Source: Acanthochlamys bracteata
Taxonomy: Eukaryota; Streptophyta; Magnoliopsida; Pandanales; Velloziaceae
Reading direction: 5' to 3'
Assembly (NCBI GenBank): GCA_019914995.1
Contig: CM034144.1
Location: 2,759,489-2,823,488, forward strand
Length of the DNA stretch: 64,000 nt
Notes under the pieces: model-generated
What the model was told of the DNA's origin: nothing
Seen by the model: the letters and a program-made list of their open reading frames with translations, nothing else
The model's database searches: none
Shown: positions 36,901-48,600 of the stretch, piece after piece
Numbering within the stretch: position 1 is the stretch's first letter
Layout: every line of letters starts with the position of its first letter
Made by a program: the position numbers and the translations under genes

Positions 36901-39225
36901 AAGTATAATTAAACTTGATGAATATCTAAGTAAGGAACTTCACTAAATTATAAAGTAAAAACTGTAGCAACTGAATTATGCCAAGATTGCTTGTTTACAT
37001 ATAATTGAGAGTCGTTAAAGAAAGAACACAAAAGAATGAATAGTTAGCTTGACCCTATGCAGAATGGAATAGCTACAAAAAATGTTATAAACACTTTAAA
37101 TTCAAGGAACAAATATTTAATTTACGATGCTGACAGTGTTGTAGTTATACAACTTACGACTTCTATATTATGAGAAAACTCGCATAAAAGCATACCTTGC
37201 TAATCTAAATCAGGGGAAACTACTTTATCGACAACCAGGACAAATTTAATCCCTCATGTTGACATAATTGTAGTTACATTACACCAATGAAGACTTCAGA
37301 CGTTACATGAGAACTCCCACAAAAGCATGCAATGCCAATCAAAATTAGGGGAAGCTACAAAGCGAAATGCAAGAGCGTGTAGAGGCCATATTGTAGAAGC
37401 AATGGTGATAACTATCGAGGTGATGTCTGATAATTACAACCTAATTTTGGTAGAGCAATTTATTCTCACAATGTGAATGTACACGAGCCTAAGGATGATG
37501 GAATTAATTGCTAAAGCAACCATGACATGGCAAAGTCAATGAATATGAGTTAAAATGTATGACTGAAGGAATTACAAAGCGCAAATATAGGTGATATGAA
37601 TTTAAATGACCTAGAATTAGGAAGAACTTGATAAACCCGAAAACATATACAGATATGCATATTGAGGTAATAGTGTCCATTATACAGAATTTTGAGTAAT
37701 ATTAAAAGGTGCGAGCTAATTGGATGTGGATAATTGAACTACAGTAGTCAAAGAATATACCATGTATGAGAGAGAAGAGGCTGCCGTTTGGTTGGTAATC
37801 ATAGACGAGAAGCCGCTCCTCCTTTGCCTGGAAAAAAGCTCGCAGGGGAACAACATTTGGGTGCCGGAGCATGCCAACCATGTCCATGTGCCGCTCAAAT
37901 GTCTCCTTTTCAATCATCCCAAGCTTAGCTGCATCAAGCCTCTTAACACAAATAAGCAAGCTGTGAGCAAGCACAGCTTTGTACGTTGTCCCAATACTCC
38001 CCTTCCCAAGCAACTCTGCAGATGCTCTCATCAACTGCTCCAATGTGTATACTGGTGCCTCCCCAGCACAAAACACTAAACAACCACTCTTCCCCAATTT
38101 CTTCACTTTGTCTTGTGCCATTGCCTCCCTTGCTACTATTAGCTCATTACTAAAACCAGGATTGCCTTCACCATCAACACTATGCTTGTTGCTATTGATG
38201 TACATTACATTCTCATTGACTGCTGTGGAGTCATTGCTATTTTCCGGAGTCAGCAAGTTCCCCTGCTTCATCTTCTTTCTTTTCTTCACAGCCAAAGAAA
38301 CTAATATAAACCCAATTAAAAGGAAGGCACCCACCAAGGACACTGCAGCCAAAACTGTCCTCCTATGCTTTTCATGAGAAGGTGATTGTTTGGCTTGAAT
38401 AAGTACACCCTGCAGCTGCTGTTGTTGCCCTCTCTGTCCTGCAACAACAGCAGGAGTAGGCGCACTTGACACTGACTGACCACCATTTCCCATGAAGAAA
38501 CTAGAATTAGAGCATTCCTTTCTAACAACTAGGCCACACAGTCCTGGGTTACCTGCAAATGCCGACGACCCAAATCGCGCCAATGCAGAAGTTACCGGCA
38601 CCGGCCCGGAGAAATTATTATTAGAAACATTGAAGCTGATTAGCGAAGTCTGATTAAACTGCGGCACGGCACCGGTGAAGTTGTTCGACTCCAGCCGGAG
38701 AACATAAAGCGGATCAATAAAGGCAAGCATTCCAGGTATGTCACCATTCAGTTTGTTGTGAGCAAGATCAAGAGTGTGAAGATGGTTGAGAGAAACAAGA
38801 GAAGCCGGAATGGCTCCAGAAAACTTGTTATAAGAAAGATAAACAGCTTTGAGGTTAACAAGCCTAGAAAGATTGGGTATTCTCCCAGAAAGCGAGTTCG
38901 ACTTAAGACTCAATACACGGAGCTGGTAAAGCCGGTCGATCGTGCCATTGGGTATTCCACCAGTCAAACCAAAGTTTTCAAGAACAACTCGTTCGATTTT
39001 GCCTTGAGCGGAGCAGAAAACTCCCGGCCACCGGCAGTGGCCAGAGGCACTAGAGAACCTCAAGCGCCCGTGAACGTCGGTCTTGGACTTGAATGCTAGC
39101 AATGCTTGTGCTTCAGAAGGAATGAGAGTGCCATTGGTTGTTCTTCTACTTTCCGTCGAACACGTCGTAGGCATGGCTAACGCACATAGTGATATAACTA
39201 CTACTATGAGTAGCTTCTTCACCAT
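30980..39225 (-). CDS. LRR receptor-like pseudokinase (At5g67200/At3g50230-like)
   Basis: Exon 1 is 39225-37761 and exon 2 is 31536-30980, joined within a Gly codon (CATG|GT), giving 673 residues; the intron is 6,224 nt. The start is the ATG at 39225; the frame upstream has no ATG. A signal peptide (1-23) is followed by an LRR N-cap (HCRWPGVFC), about five LRRs (about 78-210), a Gln/Ser-rich juxtamembrane stretch and a transmembrane helix at about 289-313 ([20 protein letters not shown]). A cytosolic kinase fold starts near 392 ([19 protein letters not shown]). The ATP-binding Lys is kept (ICVKRL), but the HRD motif is HGN (525-527), DFG is DSC (545-547), and APE is kept. It is therefore predicted to be catalytically dead and to act as a membrane scaffold or co-receptor. 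It lies about 4.3 kb from the IRX15-like gene, convergent with it. Confidence 0.9.
31537..32919 (-). other. Pseudokinase intron, 3' (acceptor-side) part
   Basis: Ends in a TATAATGTAG acceptor at 31537. No exon-like or known repeat sequence is recognised apart from the LINE further upstream in the intron. Open stretches at 32195-32416 and 32669-32959 lack signatures. Confidence 0.4.
32920..35930 (-). mobile_element. Degenerate RTE-type LINE, sense to the host gene
   Basis: On the minus strand the order is 5' leader, endonuclease start (about 35755: RIENLEY, then the KWVGEK region near 35640), and endonuclease body about 35620-35450 ([28 protein letters not shown]). An RT-upstream segment follows at about 34860-34300 ([19 protein letters not shown], and the RCGF-like ring of residues before YF). 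The 3' tail is at 32990-32920. It ends in the classic plant RTE motif, seen on the plus strand as ATCCCACTTGAGTGGGATCGG with an AACAACAACA run. Stops and frameshifts throughout. It sits inside the pseudokinase intron and is transcribed in the same direction. Confidence 0.75.
33870..33960. repeat. TA/ACATAC-rich microsatellite
   Basis: Runs of ATATATATA followed by alternating ATACGTATATATACGTACATACATA. The sequence is partly palindromic. It interrupts the LINE and was probably gained after insertion. Confidence 0.6.
35931..37760 (-). other. Pseudokinase intron, 5' (donor-side) part
   Basis: Starts with the donor GTATAT after exon 1. No gene is recognised. A direct duplication of about 26 nt containing TTAAACTTGATGAATATCTA lies at about 36880-36935. 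Confidence 0.4.
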
Positions 39226-40234
39226 TGTTGCACTCAGAGAGAGAGTGAGAGTTTGGGTTGAACAGGTTAGAGCAGAGTTGAGAATGAGAGTGGCTGGCGG
39301 AGGTAGTGGTGGGCCCAGTAGGGAAGGAAGAAGACAGAGTGGGAGGCAGCTCTCGTTGTCCGGCGACTGGAGAAAGGGAGCGAGAGTAAGTGGCGTTTTG
39401 CTAGTGTTTTTCAAGTAATTTTTTTTTTAAATAAAAAATATTTTATTTTTAAAAAATAAAATTATTTAATAAAAAAATTTATTAAGTAAATTTTTTATAT
39501 TTTTGAAAATTTTTAAATATATTTTTTAACAATATATAAAATTAAAAACTAAAAATTATTTTTTTGATAATCTAAACTAAACACATCCTAAGTTGGTCAC
39601 GTGAAGGAGCGGGAGGAAAAAGAACGAAAGCGTTAAAAAAAAAATCATCGGGATTTGTTGCGGAGCTATGAACAACAGTAGTGGAAATTGATTTTTATCT
39701 GAGTTGAGAAGGTCAGACCGTTCGATCGTCACACTGAAGCAAAGCTGGTCACCGTTGGCCCACGGGTTCTGACAAGATACAGTAATGGATAATACTTTTT
39801 AATTAAGAATTTTCAAACAGAAGTCTCAGTGTGGTAAGTTTAGGCCTGTAGTATGCGAGTAAGGTTGGCCATATTTAAAGATTAAAGATTTTGCTAAAGT
39901 GAAAAACTTATTTATGACATGAAAAATTAGGTTATTTTAGGTAAAAGATTTATTTTATCAATAAGTTTGGATGAAAATCCTGTTTGCCGAATATACTAAT
40001 CAAAGAAAATTATTGATGATTAAAATTGTTAAATAGATTTAGACAAAACATATACGCTTAAATATGAAATTCTACTTTCATATATTTTTTAGCCTAATTA
40101 ACCTACAACACTTTTTCAAGATAATTAATATTTTATATTACTACTATTTTACAATTATTAAATATTAATAATTTATACCATAATTCTACCTTATGTTAAT
40201 TCATCATGTTATATTTATATAGTATCATATAAAA
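39226..40234. other. Upstream region of the pseudokinase gene
   Basis: The first 190 bases are open in frame with the gene but carry no ATG and are CT-rich on the coding strand (the plus strand shows GAGAGAGAGTGAGAG), consistent with a leader. About 39420-39590 is nearly pure A/T, likely a short MITE. Nothing else recognised. Confidence 0.35.
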
Positions 40235-40793
40235 TAGGGGTGGTAATTCGGATTCTTAGATCAGTTTCGAATTGATCCATTGGATCAAATTATTCAACCC
40301 ATTTATTTATATTCATCAAAATTGTCAATCATAATCCAACCTATTTAATAATCGAATAAGATTTTGATCCACCTATTTAATAATTAAAATAAAAATTATA
40401 AATATTAATTTTTAACGATAGTATATATAAATTATTAATTGGGATATATCTAAAAGAAAAATATTAATTTTGATAAAATTTATAAATTAAGTAAAAGTTA
40501 CTTAAATTATGATAAATTAAGAAATATATATATATATACAAACTAAATTCAAATCTTATGTTATTATTCAAAATATTTTTTTAATTATGAAATAATATAT
40601 ATTATATAAATAGTTATATAGATTAAACGGGTCAATTTCGGATCAATCCGATCCAAATTTGTTTAATTTTTTAAGGTCAAATTCGGGTCGACTCGAAATC
40701 AATCCGAATTCGATAAAGGTTTTACTCGAATTTTATTTTTTCGGGTAGATTTCAGATCGAATTTTTGGGTCAGATCTGAATTTGCCACCTCTA
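40235..40793. mobile_element. hAT-like non-autonomous element, copy 4
   Basis: Ends TAGGGGTGGTAATTCGGAT and ATCTGAATTTGCCACCTCTA are near-perfect inverted repeats. The body words match the family (GATCAGTTTCGAATTGATCC, GGGTCGACTCGAAATCAATCC). Flanks are imperfect (ATCATAT against ATCATGT), so the duplication is only suggestive. Confidence 0.65.
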
Positions 40794-41719
40794 ATCATGT
40801 TAGACTCATTGGATATAATTTTTGTTTAGAAAATATTGATCATAAAACTATTGATTTTGTGGTTGCTGTGAGGAATACTTTTGCTTATGGCAATTGCCTA
40901 AATTTACTAAATATTAGAATCGGAAGGATCTCGAGTTCAAAATTAACTTTATGCAGTATTTTTAATCAATGAGAGTAACGGGAGTTGCCAAGTAAGAGAA
41001 AATAAAGAAACCAGAGCAATCAATTATAGCTCGAGAGAGGTGGCGTTGTGGCGGTGCAAAAGTTCATCCTTACGATAACGTCGCATATGAAACGCTAGCG
41101 CTAGTTCTAATTTTCTAAAATATTTAGAAGTATCTAAAATAAAAAGTTTGTTTAAAATAAATTTATTTTATAAATTTTGATATATAAATTTAAATTTTTT
41201 TATCTAAAATAAATAAAATTCTACTAACTCACTTGTATTTTTTTAAATTTTAAATTTATTTTAAATACTATAAACTTATTGCAACATGTCAAAGCTTTTC
41301 GTAAAGAAAAAAAGTACAATAAACATCATCAAACAGCTCTCAATATATTTACGGAGCCACTTCTTGGACATTGGGCATTGCCTATCATTTCATTTCTCTA
41401 TTTTATTTTAATATTTATTTTATAATAAAATTTTTTAAGTATTTTATTTTTTATTTTAAAATATATGTGCAAATTGTAGGTTATAAACTTTTTATATGTA
41501 TAATTTATTTATTTTTTTTGAGATAAGAAAAGCTTGTTGCTCCAAAAGTTTCAAAATAAACTCCTTTTTAGAAAAATTTCTTATTTCAAATACTCTAGGT
41601 GCTACTTCATAAACCCTAATTGAATATATAGAACTCTAAATTGTTAAATATTAGCTCTTTATTCAATTCAACAATATTATGGTAAAAGTGTGTGTACATC
41701 ACTTCTTAAATGCATATCA
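40794..41719. other. Intergenic, AT-rich
   Basis: No gene recognised. Two AT-rich short blocks (about 41105-41285 and 41390-41520) look like further MITE relics, but ends could not be fixed. Confidence 0.35.
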
Positions 41720-42050
41720 GTGTGATTACGGCAATATAATACTCTAAATGCGATCTCTACCGTTGGATATGAAAAATTATAAGTTTAAAATATACTGATA
41801 AAATTTCAACGCAATTGGACAACAAATCAACATTCATCCGAGTTATTGATCAAGATGATACAAAAGAGAAGCAAAATTTTAAAATATATATGTTGTCATC
41901 TTTCTGTCATCTTGATCATGAATTTCAATGAAGGTTGATTTGTGGTCTAATTTAACTAAAATTTTATCAGTATGTTCTAAACTCATAATTCTTCCTATCC
42001 AACTGTGGTGATTGCATTTACTATTTTGTATTACCGAAGCCGCATTAATA
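41720..42050. mobile_element. Foldback element, locus A
   Basis: Two inverted arms of about 145 bp (41720-41862 and 41904-42050) around a 40-bp loop. The left arm has CCGTTGGATATGAAAAATTA and TTGATCAAGATGATA; the right arm is their complement (TCATCTTGATCATGAA, CATAATTCTTCCTATCCAAC). Divergence of the arms suggests age. The same family recurs near 61.3-61.8 kb. Confidence 0.65.
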
Positions 42051-42352
42051 TGTACTGGTGTATACTGAAAAAATGATGGACATATATCATGACCATATAT
42101 ATATATATATTGGATAATTCAATTATCTTTTATTTCTTACTTTTTAATTTGACCAATTTGTCAACTAAGAAGGTAAAATATTTTGATGCATGTCTATTTT
42201 TAAAAACACTCATTGCTTAGTCAGAATATGTATACCATGCAATATAAAGATGGTTATTTTTAGAGGAGGTGATCCCTCTCCTCGGTGCACATTTCAAATA
42301 ATGAAGAATTCGAATATTGTATTCATATGATCTCTAGTAGAGTGTATATGAA

Positions 42353-45300
42353 TTAACTTACCACACTCACAGCATATGCAATATCTGACCTTCTATGAAA
42401 TAAATAAATGAATTTTTTCAACATCCTTTGGCATCTCTCTCTGTTGGTGGATATATAATCGGAACACTCTCCCAAATTGTGAATTTGAACAATTATACAT
42501 TCGACTAACTTACAATCAAATACTTTTGTTTCAGACAGTAGATCTGGTGCATATATGTTTTGGGATATTTTAAAATATACTTTCCTCATATCATGTCACT
42601 TCAATACAAAATCAAAATCTCAATCCCTTTAGATCTTTCATTTGAAACTTAATACATACGTACTTTCGTAGTGTAGCAATCTCCTCAAAGTCATCTTTTG
42701 ATTATATATCATCCACATAAACTATTCAGGTATTTTTTCCTGTTGATATTTTAAAGATTGGGTCGATATTAAAAATAGGGTATGAATTAGTTGCTTTGCT
42801 TAACCAATTCTTTTCAAAGTTAAGACTAAATCACCCGAACCATGCACTAAGTGATTGATTTAATCTATATAACACTTTCTAGAGTTTACGTACTATTCTA
42901 CTTGTTTAGATGTGATAATGTATTATGGTGGAATATGCATGTAAGCTTCTTCCTTTAGGTCATTATGAAAAAAGACATTTTATGAGGAAATAAAGTAATA
43001 ATATTTTAAATATGCCACAAAAGATAAGAGAAATTCAATAGTACACAAATTTGCCGTTAGTGAGAATATTTTCTAGCAATCTACAGAATATATCTTTTAT
43101 ATTCTTTTGCCACAAGTCTAGTTTTGTGCATGTCAATGTATTCCATCCTTTCATTTTTGACAAAAAATATCACTTCCATCCCACTATCTTTTTTCCTTTT
43201 TGTAATGAGATAAAAGTCAATGTCTCATTTTTCCGTAATGACTTCATCTCCTTCTCTATGGGCTTATCCTATTTATATATTAATACTTCTTCATCTCTAT
43301 TAGGGATATGACAAGCAAACAGCTTATGCACAAAAGGTCTGTAATGATTTTGACAGTCTTGTATTGAAACATAATTAGCAATATGGTAGTTTGACTTTCC
43401 TCCCTCATAATCTGAAAAATATCTATCTAATGGTTTGCCACAATTATGTCTGAAAGGTAATTTATACCAGTAAAAATCTCCAACATGTTTTCAGAAGGTG
43501 GACTATTAGAAGAACTTACCTCAGTGATATTTTCTAAAGATTAGTCTTTTTGGTACTAAAGGAAAGGAATTTTTAGATTCAGATTCTTCAATGTAAATGT
43601 GGCAACCTTCTTCGTCTTGTTCCATTTCTCTCACACTATTTGAGGATTAGGCACATTTGCTATTAGATTATCTCTCTCAGGTATTTTTGTAGTTCTGCTT
43701 TCATATTGTGTCTCCTCCTTAAGAGGAAAAATAGATAACGGATAAGGCATTTCTGCTTATAATAATATAACATTTATCGTGACATAAGTGCTTTAGTGGT
43801 AGGATATAGCATAAGTATCTTTTCTAATGTGTAATAGTTTCCAATACAACGAACAACACCAGCATCAAGTTTAGTACGTTGAATTTATTTATATACACAA
43901 ACACCACACATCCTAAAACGAGGATGGAACATCAAAACCTTTAGAAGGAAAACGTCATAAGCTAACACTTGAGAGGAGTCTTAAAGTTGAAAACCTTAGA
44001 AGGCATACGATTTAGCAAGTAACTAGTAGAAACGATTGCATCTGCCTAATAACTTTAAGGTGTGTGAGCTCCGATTAGGAGAGCTCTAGTTATTTCTAAT
44101 ATGTGTTTACTATTTCGTTTTGCAGTAACATTTTACTGTAGTGTTTAAGGATAGTTGATTCGTGAAAAATACGTGTATCTGAAAATAATCGTGATTAACA
44201 AATTCTCCATCATTATTTGAATGAAGAATTTACATAATAGCATAAAATTGGGTCTTAATTATGCTATGAAAACAACAAAAGACAACACATACGTCATGTT
44301 TATTCTTCACCAAATAGAGCCAAAATTATGTTTGTAAAATCATTGATAAAAATAAAAAATTAAAGGAAACCATAAGAGGTCATAAGTGAAGGTTCCCAAA
44401 CATTAAAATAAATTAAACTAAAAAGAATTGGAGTCCTACTTGAACTTATAAGGTGCACGATGACTTTTAGTTAATATGCACACATCGCAATTTAATTCTG
44501 AAATTTCCAAGTTTGAAATTTTTTTTGGTAATAATAACTGCAAATAACTTATAAAGAAGGATGCCTAAAATGACAATGCCTTTACCAGATTTGGTATGCT
44601 TTCCCTTAGACGAGTGTTGATTATGAAGGCATAGGATTCATCAAGTAACTAGTAGAAATGATTGCATCTACCTAATAACTTTGAGGTGTGCTCCGATTAG
44701 GAGAGCTCTAGTAATTTCCAAAATATGTTTACTCTTTCGTTCTGTAGTAGTATTTTGCTGTAGTGTTTGAGCATAGTTGATTCGTGGAAAACACATTTGC
44801 GTACAATCATTGATATAAATAAAAAATCAAAGGAAACTATAAGAGGTCATCAGTGAAGGTCCCCAAATATCAAAATAAATTAAATTAAAAAGAATCTGAC
44901 TCCTACTTGAACTTATAAGATGAGAGCATGATGATTTTTAATTAATATGTACATATCACATTTAAATTCTGAAATTTGCAAGTTTGAAAATACTTATGGT
45001 AATAATTAACGGAAAATAACTTATAGAAAAAAAGGTGCTTGAAATGATAATGTCATTACCAGATTTGAGTCTGTTTGCCCTTAGACGAGTATTGATTATG
45101 ATTTACTTTGTCAGATTTGAGGTCATCAATATATTATAACCATCACCTCTTAATACCACGATCAATTATTCTTTACTGAAAATATCCCAAGAAGACAAAA
45201 TGTGTGTATTTTTATGCACAACAGTTGAACTCCTCTATAACATGTCTCACCGATAATAATTTATTGGAAAGAGATGGAAAAAGTAAATTGTGTTTTAGGA

Positions 45301-45600
45301 GATAGAATGAGATATAGCCATAGTTTTCCCTTGTGCTCAGAGATAAGACTTCGTTGATATTGGGATTGGAAGTTCTTTTTGGTTTAGTAGTATTGATGAG
45401 TTCTTATGAACCATATGTTATATAATCAGCTAATCCTAAATCAATTATCCATCCTTAGTAGTCATTATGAGTAGAACTGGAAACATGAGGAGAGCTACTT
45501 GGACCTTTTTGTGATTTATTATTGGAATTTATGTTACTTGTTGGGTTGATTGTGAGGTAAAAGATAATTGAGGTTCTGCACTTACTATATTAGCTCGACT
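42353..45600 (-). mobile_element. Degenerate Ty1/copia pol
   Basis: Read right to left on the minus strand: a Gag/linker-like part (SRANIVSAEPQLSF, 45600-45529), protease (WIIDLGLADYITY, about 45440), and a GAG-pre-integrase CDVCILTKSH motif with integrase core words (VWEPSLMTSYGF, FINDF), present twice. The RT follows with AFLHGDLEEE-like and IVYVDDI-like pieces (about 42950 and 42720), then the RT end LGECSDYISTNRERCQRM and YLFHRRSDIAYAVSVVS at 42589-42353. Order PR-INT-RT is diagnostic for copia. Many stops; no LTRs identified. Confidence 0.8.
43995..45105 (-). repeat. Internal tandem duplication within the copia remnant
   Basis: Copy A about 43995-44615 and copy B about 44616-45105 share long stretches: AAGTAACTAGTAGAAA at 44017 and 44643 (offset 626) and AAGAGGTCAT with its neighbours. 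Copy B lacks about 160 nt (equivalent to 44180-44340), so the offset falls to 467 further right. Each copy spans the GAG-pre-integrase/integrase start. Confidence 0.8.
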
Positions 45601-48600
45601 GGTACCCTTACTTGCAGCAATAACACATGTTATTTTGGGCCTTGGATTCGCTCCACCACGTGCGACGAGGTCTTTGCGGGTTGCTATCTTCCTGCAATGC
45701 ATCATTCCCCTCCCCTTGAGAATTCGACTCGTCCTTGGGGCGAGGTAAAAGAAGCTTGGTGACATCTGTGGAAAGTAAAGGTGAGTTGGTTGGGACCAAT
45801 TTTGCATCTTTGAATTGAGACACATGTATTACAGGATGGATTCGTGCATCTGCAGGAAGGGCTAACCTATATGCCACTGGTCTTATAGCTTTCAAAATAG
45901 TGAAGGGCCCGTAGTACTGATGGTGGAGCTTAGCATGGTTGCACGCTGCTATTGAACACTAGCGATGTTGGTGTAACTTCAAGAAAACACGATCACCAGA
46001 TTGAAAATGCTTGTCGCGACGATGCTTGTCGGCCACTTGCTTCATCCGATTTTGCGCTCTAGATAGATGAAAATGTAGCTCGCAAGAATCTCGTCTCTCT
46101 ACTTCAGTTGAGCACCCACACGGTCATTGCGAAGCTGTTTGGAAGAGAAGGCCACAAGCGGTGGGGGTGGGCAGCCATACACAGCTTCAGATGGCAATGT
46201 CTTAGTGGATGAATGAGTGCTAGTGTTATAAGAATACTCGGCCCATTGCAAGTAGCTCATCCACCTTCGAGGTCTGTCTCCAATGAGACAACGCAAGTAT
46301 GTTTCAATACCTCGATTCACCACCTCCGTTTATCCATCTATTTGTGGATGATAGGCGGAACTCATACGCAATGACGTGCCTTGTAGTCGATGGAACTCTT
46401 GCCAAAATGTACTAAGAAACACGGAATCGCGATTCGAAACAATAGAAGATGGGCATCCATGGAGACAAATAATTTCTCGAGCAAAGACAGCTGCCACCGT
46501 TTATGCACTATAAGGATGTTTCAAGGGAAGAAAGTGAGCATATTTAGAAAGACGGTCAACAATCACCAAGATCACGTCTTTGCCGTCCGGTAGTGGAAGA
46601 CCATCAATAAAATCGATAAAGATATTCGTCCAGATTTTATTCGGAATAGGCAAAGATTGTAGTAAGCCGGCAGGCCGCAAGGCTTCGGACTTAGCTCGAG
46701 CGCACGTAGCACATGCGTTGATGTAGCGCTGAGTATCCTTGGAGAGGCCTGATCAGTAAAATTGAGCCGAGATCCTTTTAAATATCCTGAAGTGGCCGCC
46801 ATGCCCTCTTAGAAGCGAATTATGGGCTTCAAACAGCAGCTGCCCGCGTAAGGAGGGGTCAGTAGGCACCCATACACAATTCTTTTGAAGGATGAGCCCT
46901 TGACATTCTGAGAACTCATTACAATCCTCATTCTTGGCTGCCAGCAAGAGCTTCTTGTAATCAGGGTCAGCCTGTTGGGCATGTCGCAAGTTATTCCAGA
47001 AGGAAGTTTGCAAAGTGGTGAGGGCAGCGAGTGAAGCTTCAGGCCTCCTCGATAATACATCCGCGATAATATTAGTTTTCCCAACATGGTACTCTATCCG
47101 GTAATCAAAACCCAAGAGTTTGACAAGCCATTTCAATTGGTCTGGAGAGGATAGTCGCTGCTCAAGAAGAAATTTAAGACTCAGTTTTAATGATAAAGCG
47201 AGTTCCTAACAAATACGGCCGCCAACGTTGGATTGCAAGAACGAGCACCATTAATTCTTTTTCATATGTAGACTTAACAGCGTTAGCCGGAGACAAGGCC
47301 TTACTAAAGTAAGCAATAGGGCAATTATTTTGGGAGAGAACAGCACCCACGCCCTTGCAAGAAGCATTTGTCTCAACTATAAAGGTTGAGAAACATCAAG
47401 TGCAATAAGCACAGATGTAGACGACATAGCCACTTTGAGTTGCTGGAAAGCATTTTCTGTATTGTCATTCCAAGCAAATGAGTCCTTCTTTAACAAGGCA
47501 GTGAGGGGAGCAGCAATAGTGCCATAGTCATTCACAAAATGGCGGTAGTAGCCTGTGAGTCCAAGAAACCCGCGCAATGCTGTGGAAGAAGTGGGTACTG
47601 GCCATTGAAGCATCGCTTGAACCTTGACTGGGTCTGCTGAAATGCCCCCCGCTAAAACAATGTCCCAGATATTCAAGTTGGAGACAACCAAATTGACACT
47701 TGGTGCGATTTGCATAAAGTCATTCTCGTCGTAGAACTGAAAAAACAGCAGCAAGATGAGTTAGGTGGTCTACCATGAAACACTATAAACCAGAATATCA
47801 TCAAAGAAGACAAGGACAAACTTACGTAAATAAGGTCGAAACAAGTCATTCATCAACGATTGAAAGGTCGTCGGAGCATTAGTTAGTCCAAAGGGCATCA
47901 CTAGAAACTCGTAATGACCATTGTGAGTTCGGAAGACAGTTTTGTGTATGGCGTCATTCTTTACACGGATTTGATGGTAATCTGATTTTAAGTCGAGCTT
48001 AGAGAAGTAACGTGCACCGTGCAACTCATCTAATAGTTCGTCGATCACCGGAATTGGAAAATTATCTTTAACGGTGATATCGTTCAAAGAGAGATAGTCG
48101 ATGCAAAATCTCCAAGACCCATCTTTCTTCTTTACTAGTAACACTGGTGATGAAAATGTAGATGCACTAGGACGAATAATGCCTTGTGAAAGCATATTTG
48201 TAACCGTCCTTTCGATCTCAACTTTTTGAACATGTGGATAATGATACGGCCTAGTGTTAGCCGGAGGAGCGCCGGGCAGCAAGGGAATGCCATGGTCATG
48301 AGACCTCTTCGGTGGAAGCTCCAAAAGAGGTTGAAAAATAGAGCTATGCATGTTCCGGAGCTCTTGTAAATCAGTGGGCAGCGGCTCTGTCCCTATATTT
48401 CTGTTAGTAATTAATACCGCCATGATACGCATTGAGCAAAATAAAGCTCCTGAGTGCAGGCTGGTCAGTTGAGATATGCCACCTTCTCGAATACCTCGGA
48501 GGATGAAGTCACGATTTTGTAAAGTAAAACGCATGTCCGAATGATCCCAATTGCAAATAACATAGCCAAGACTCCGAAGCCATTGAATACACAAGACAAT

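Noticed and set aside
37979..38377. 132-codon plus-strand ORF
   Set aside because: Antisense shadow of the pseudokinase exon with no family signature.
39226..39414. N-terminal extension of the pseudokinase
   Set aside because: It has no ATG (it opens with TTG), and a signal peptide starts at 39225.
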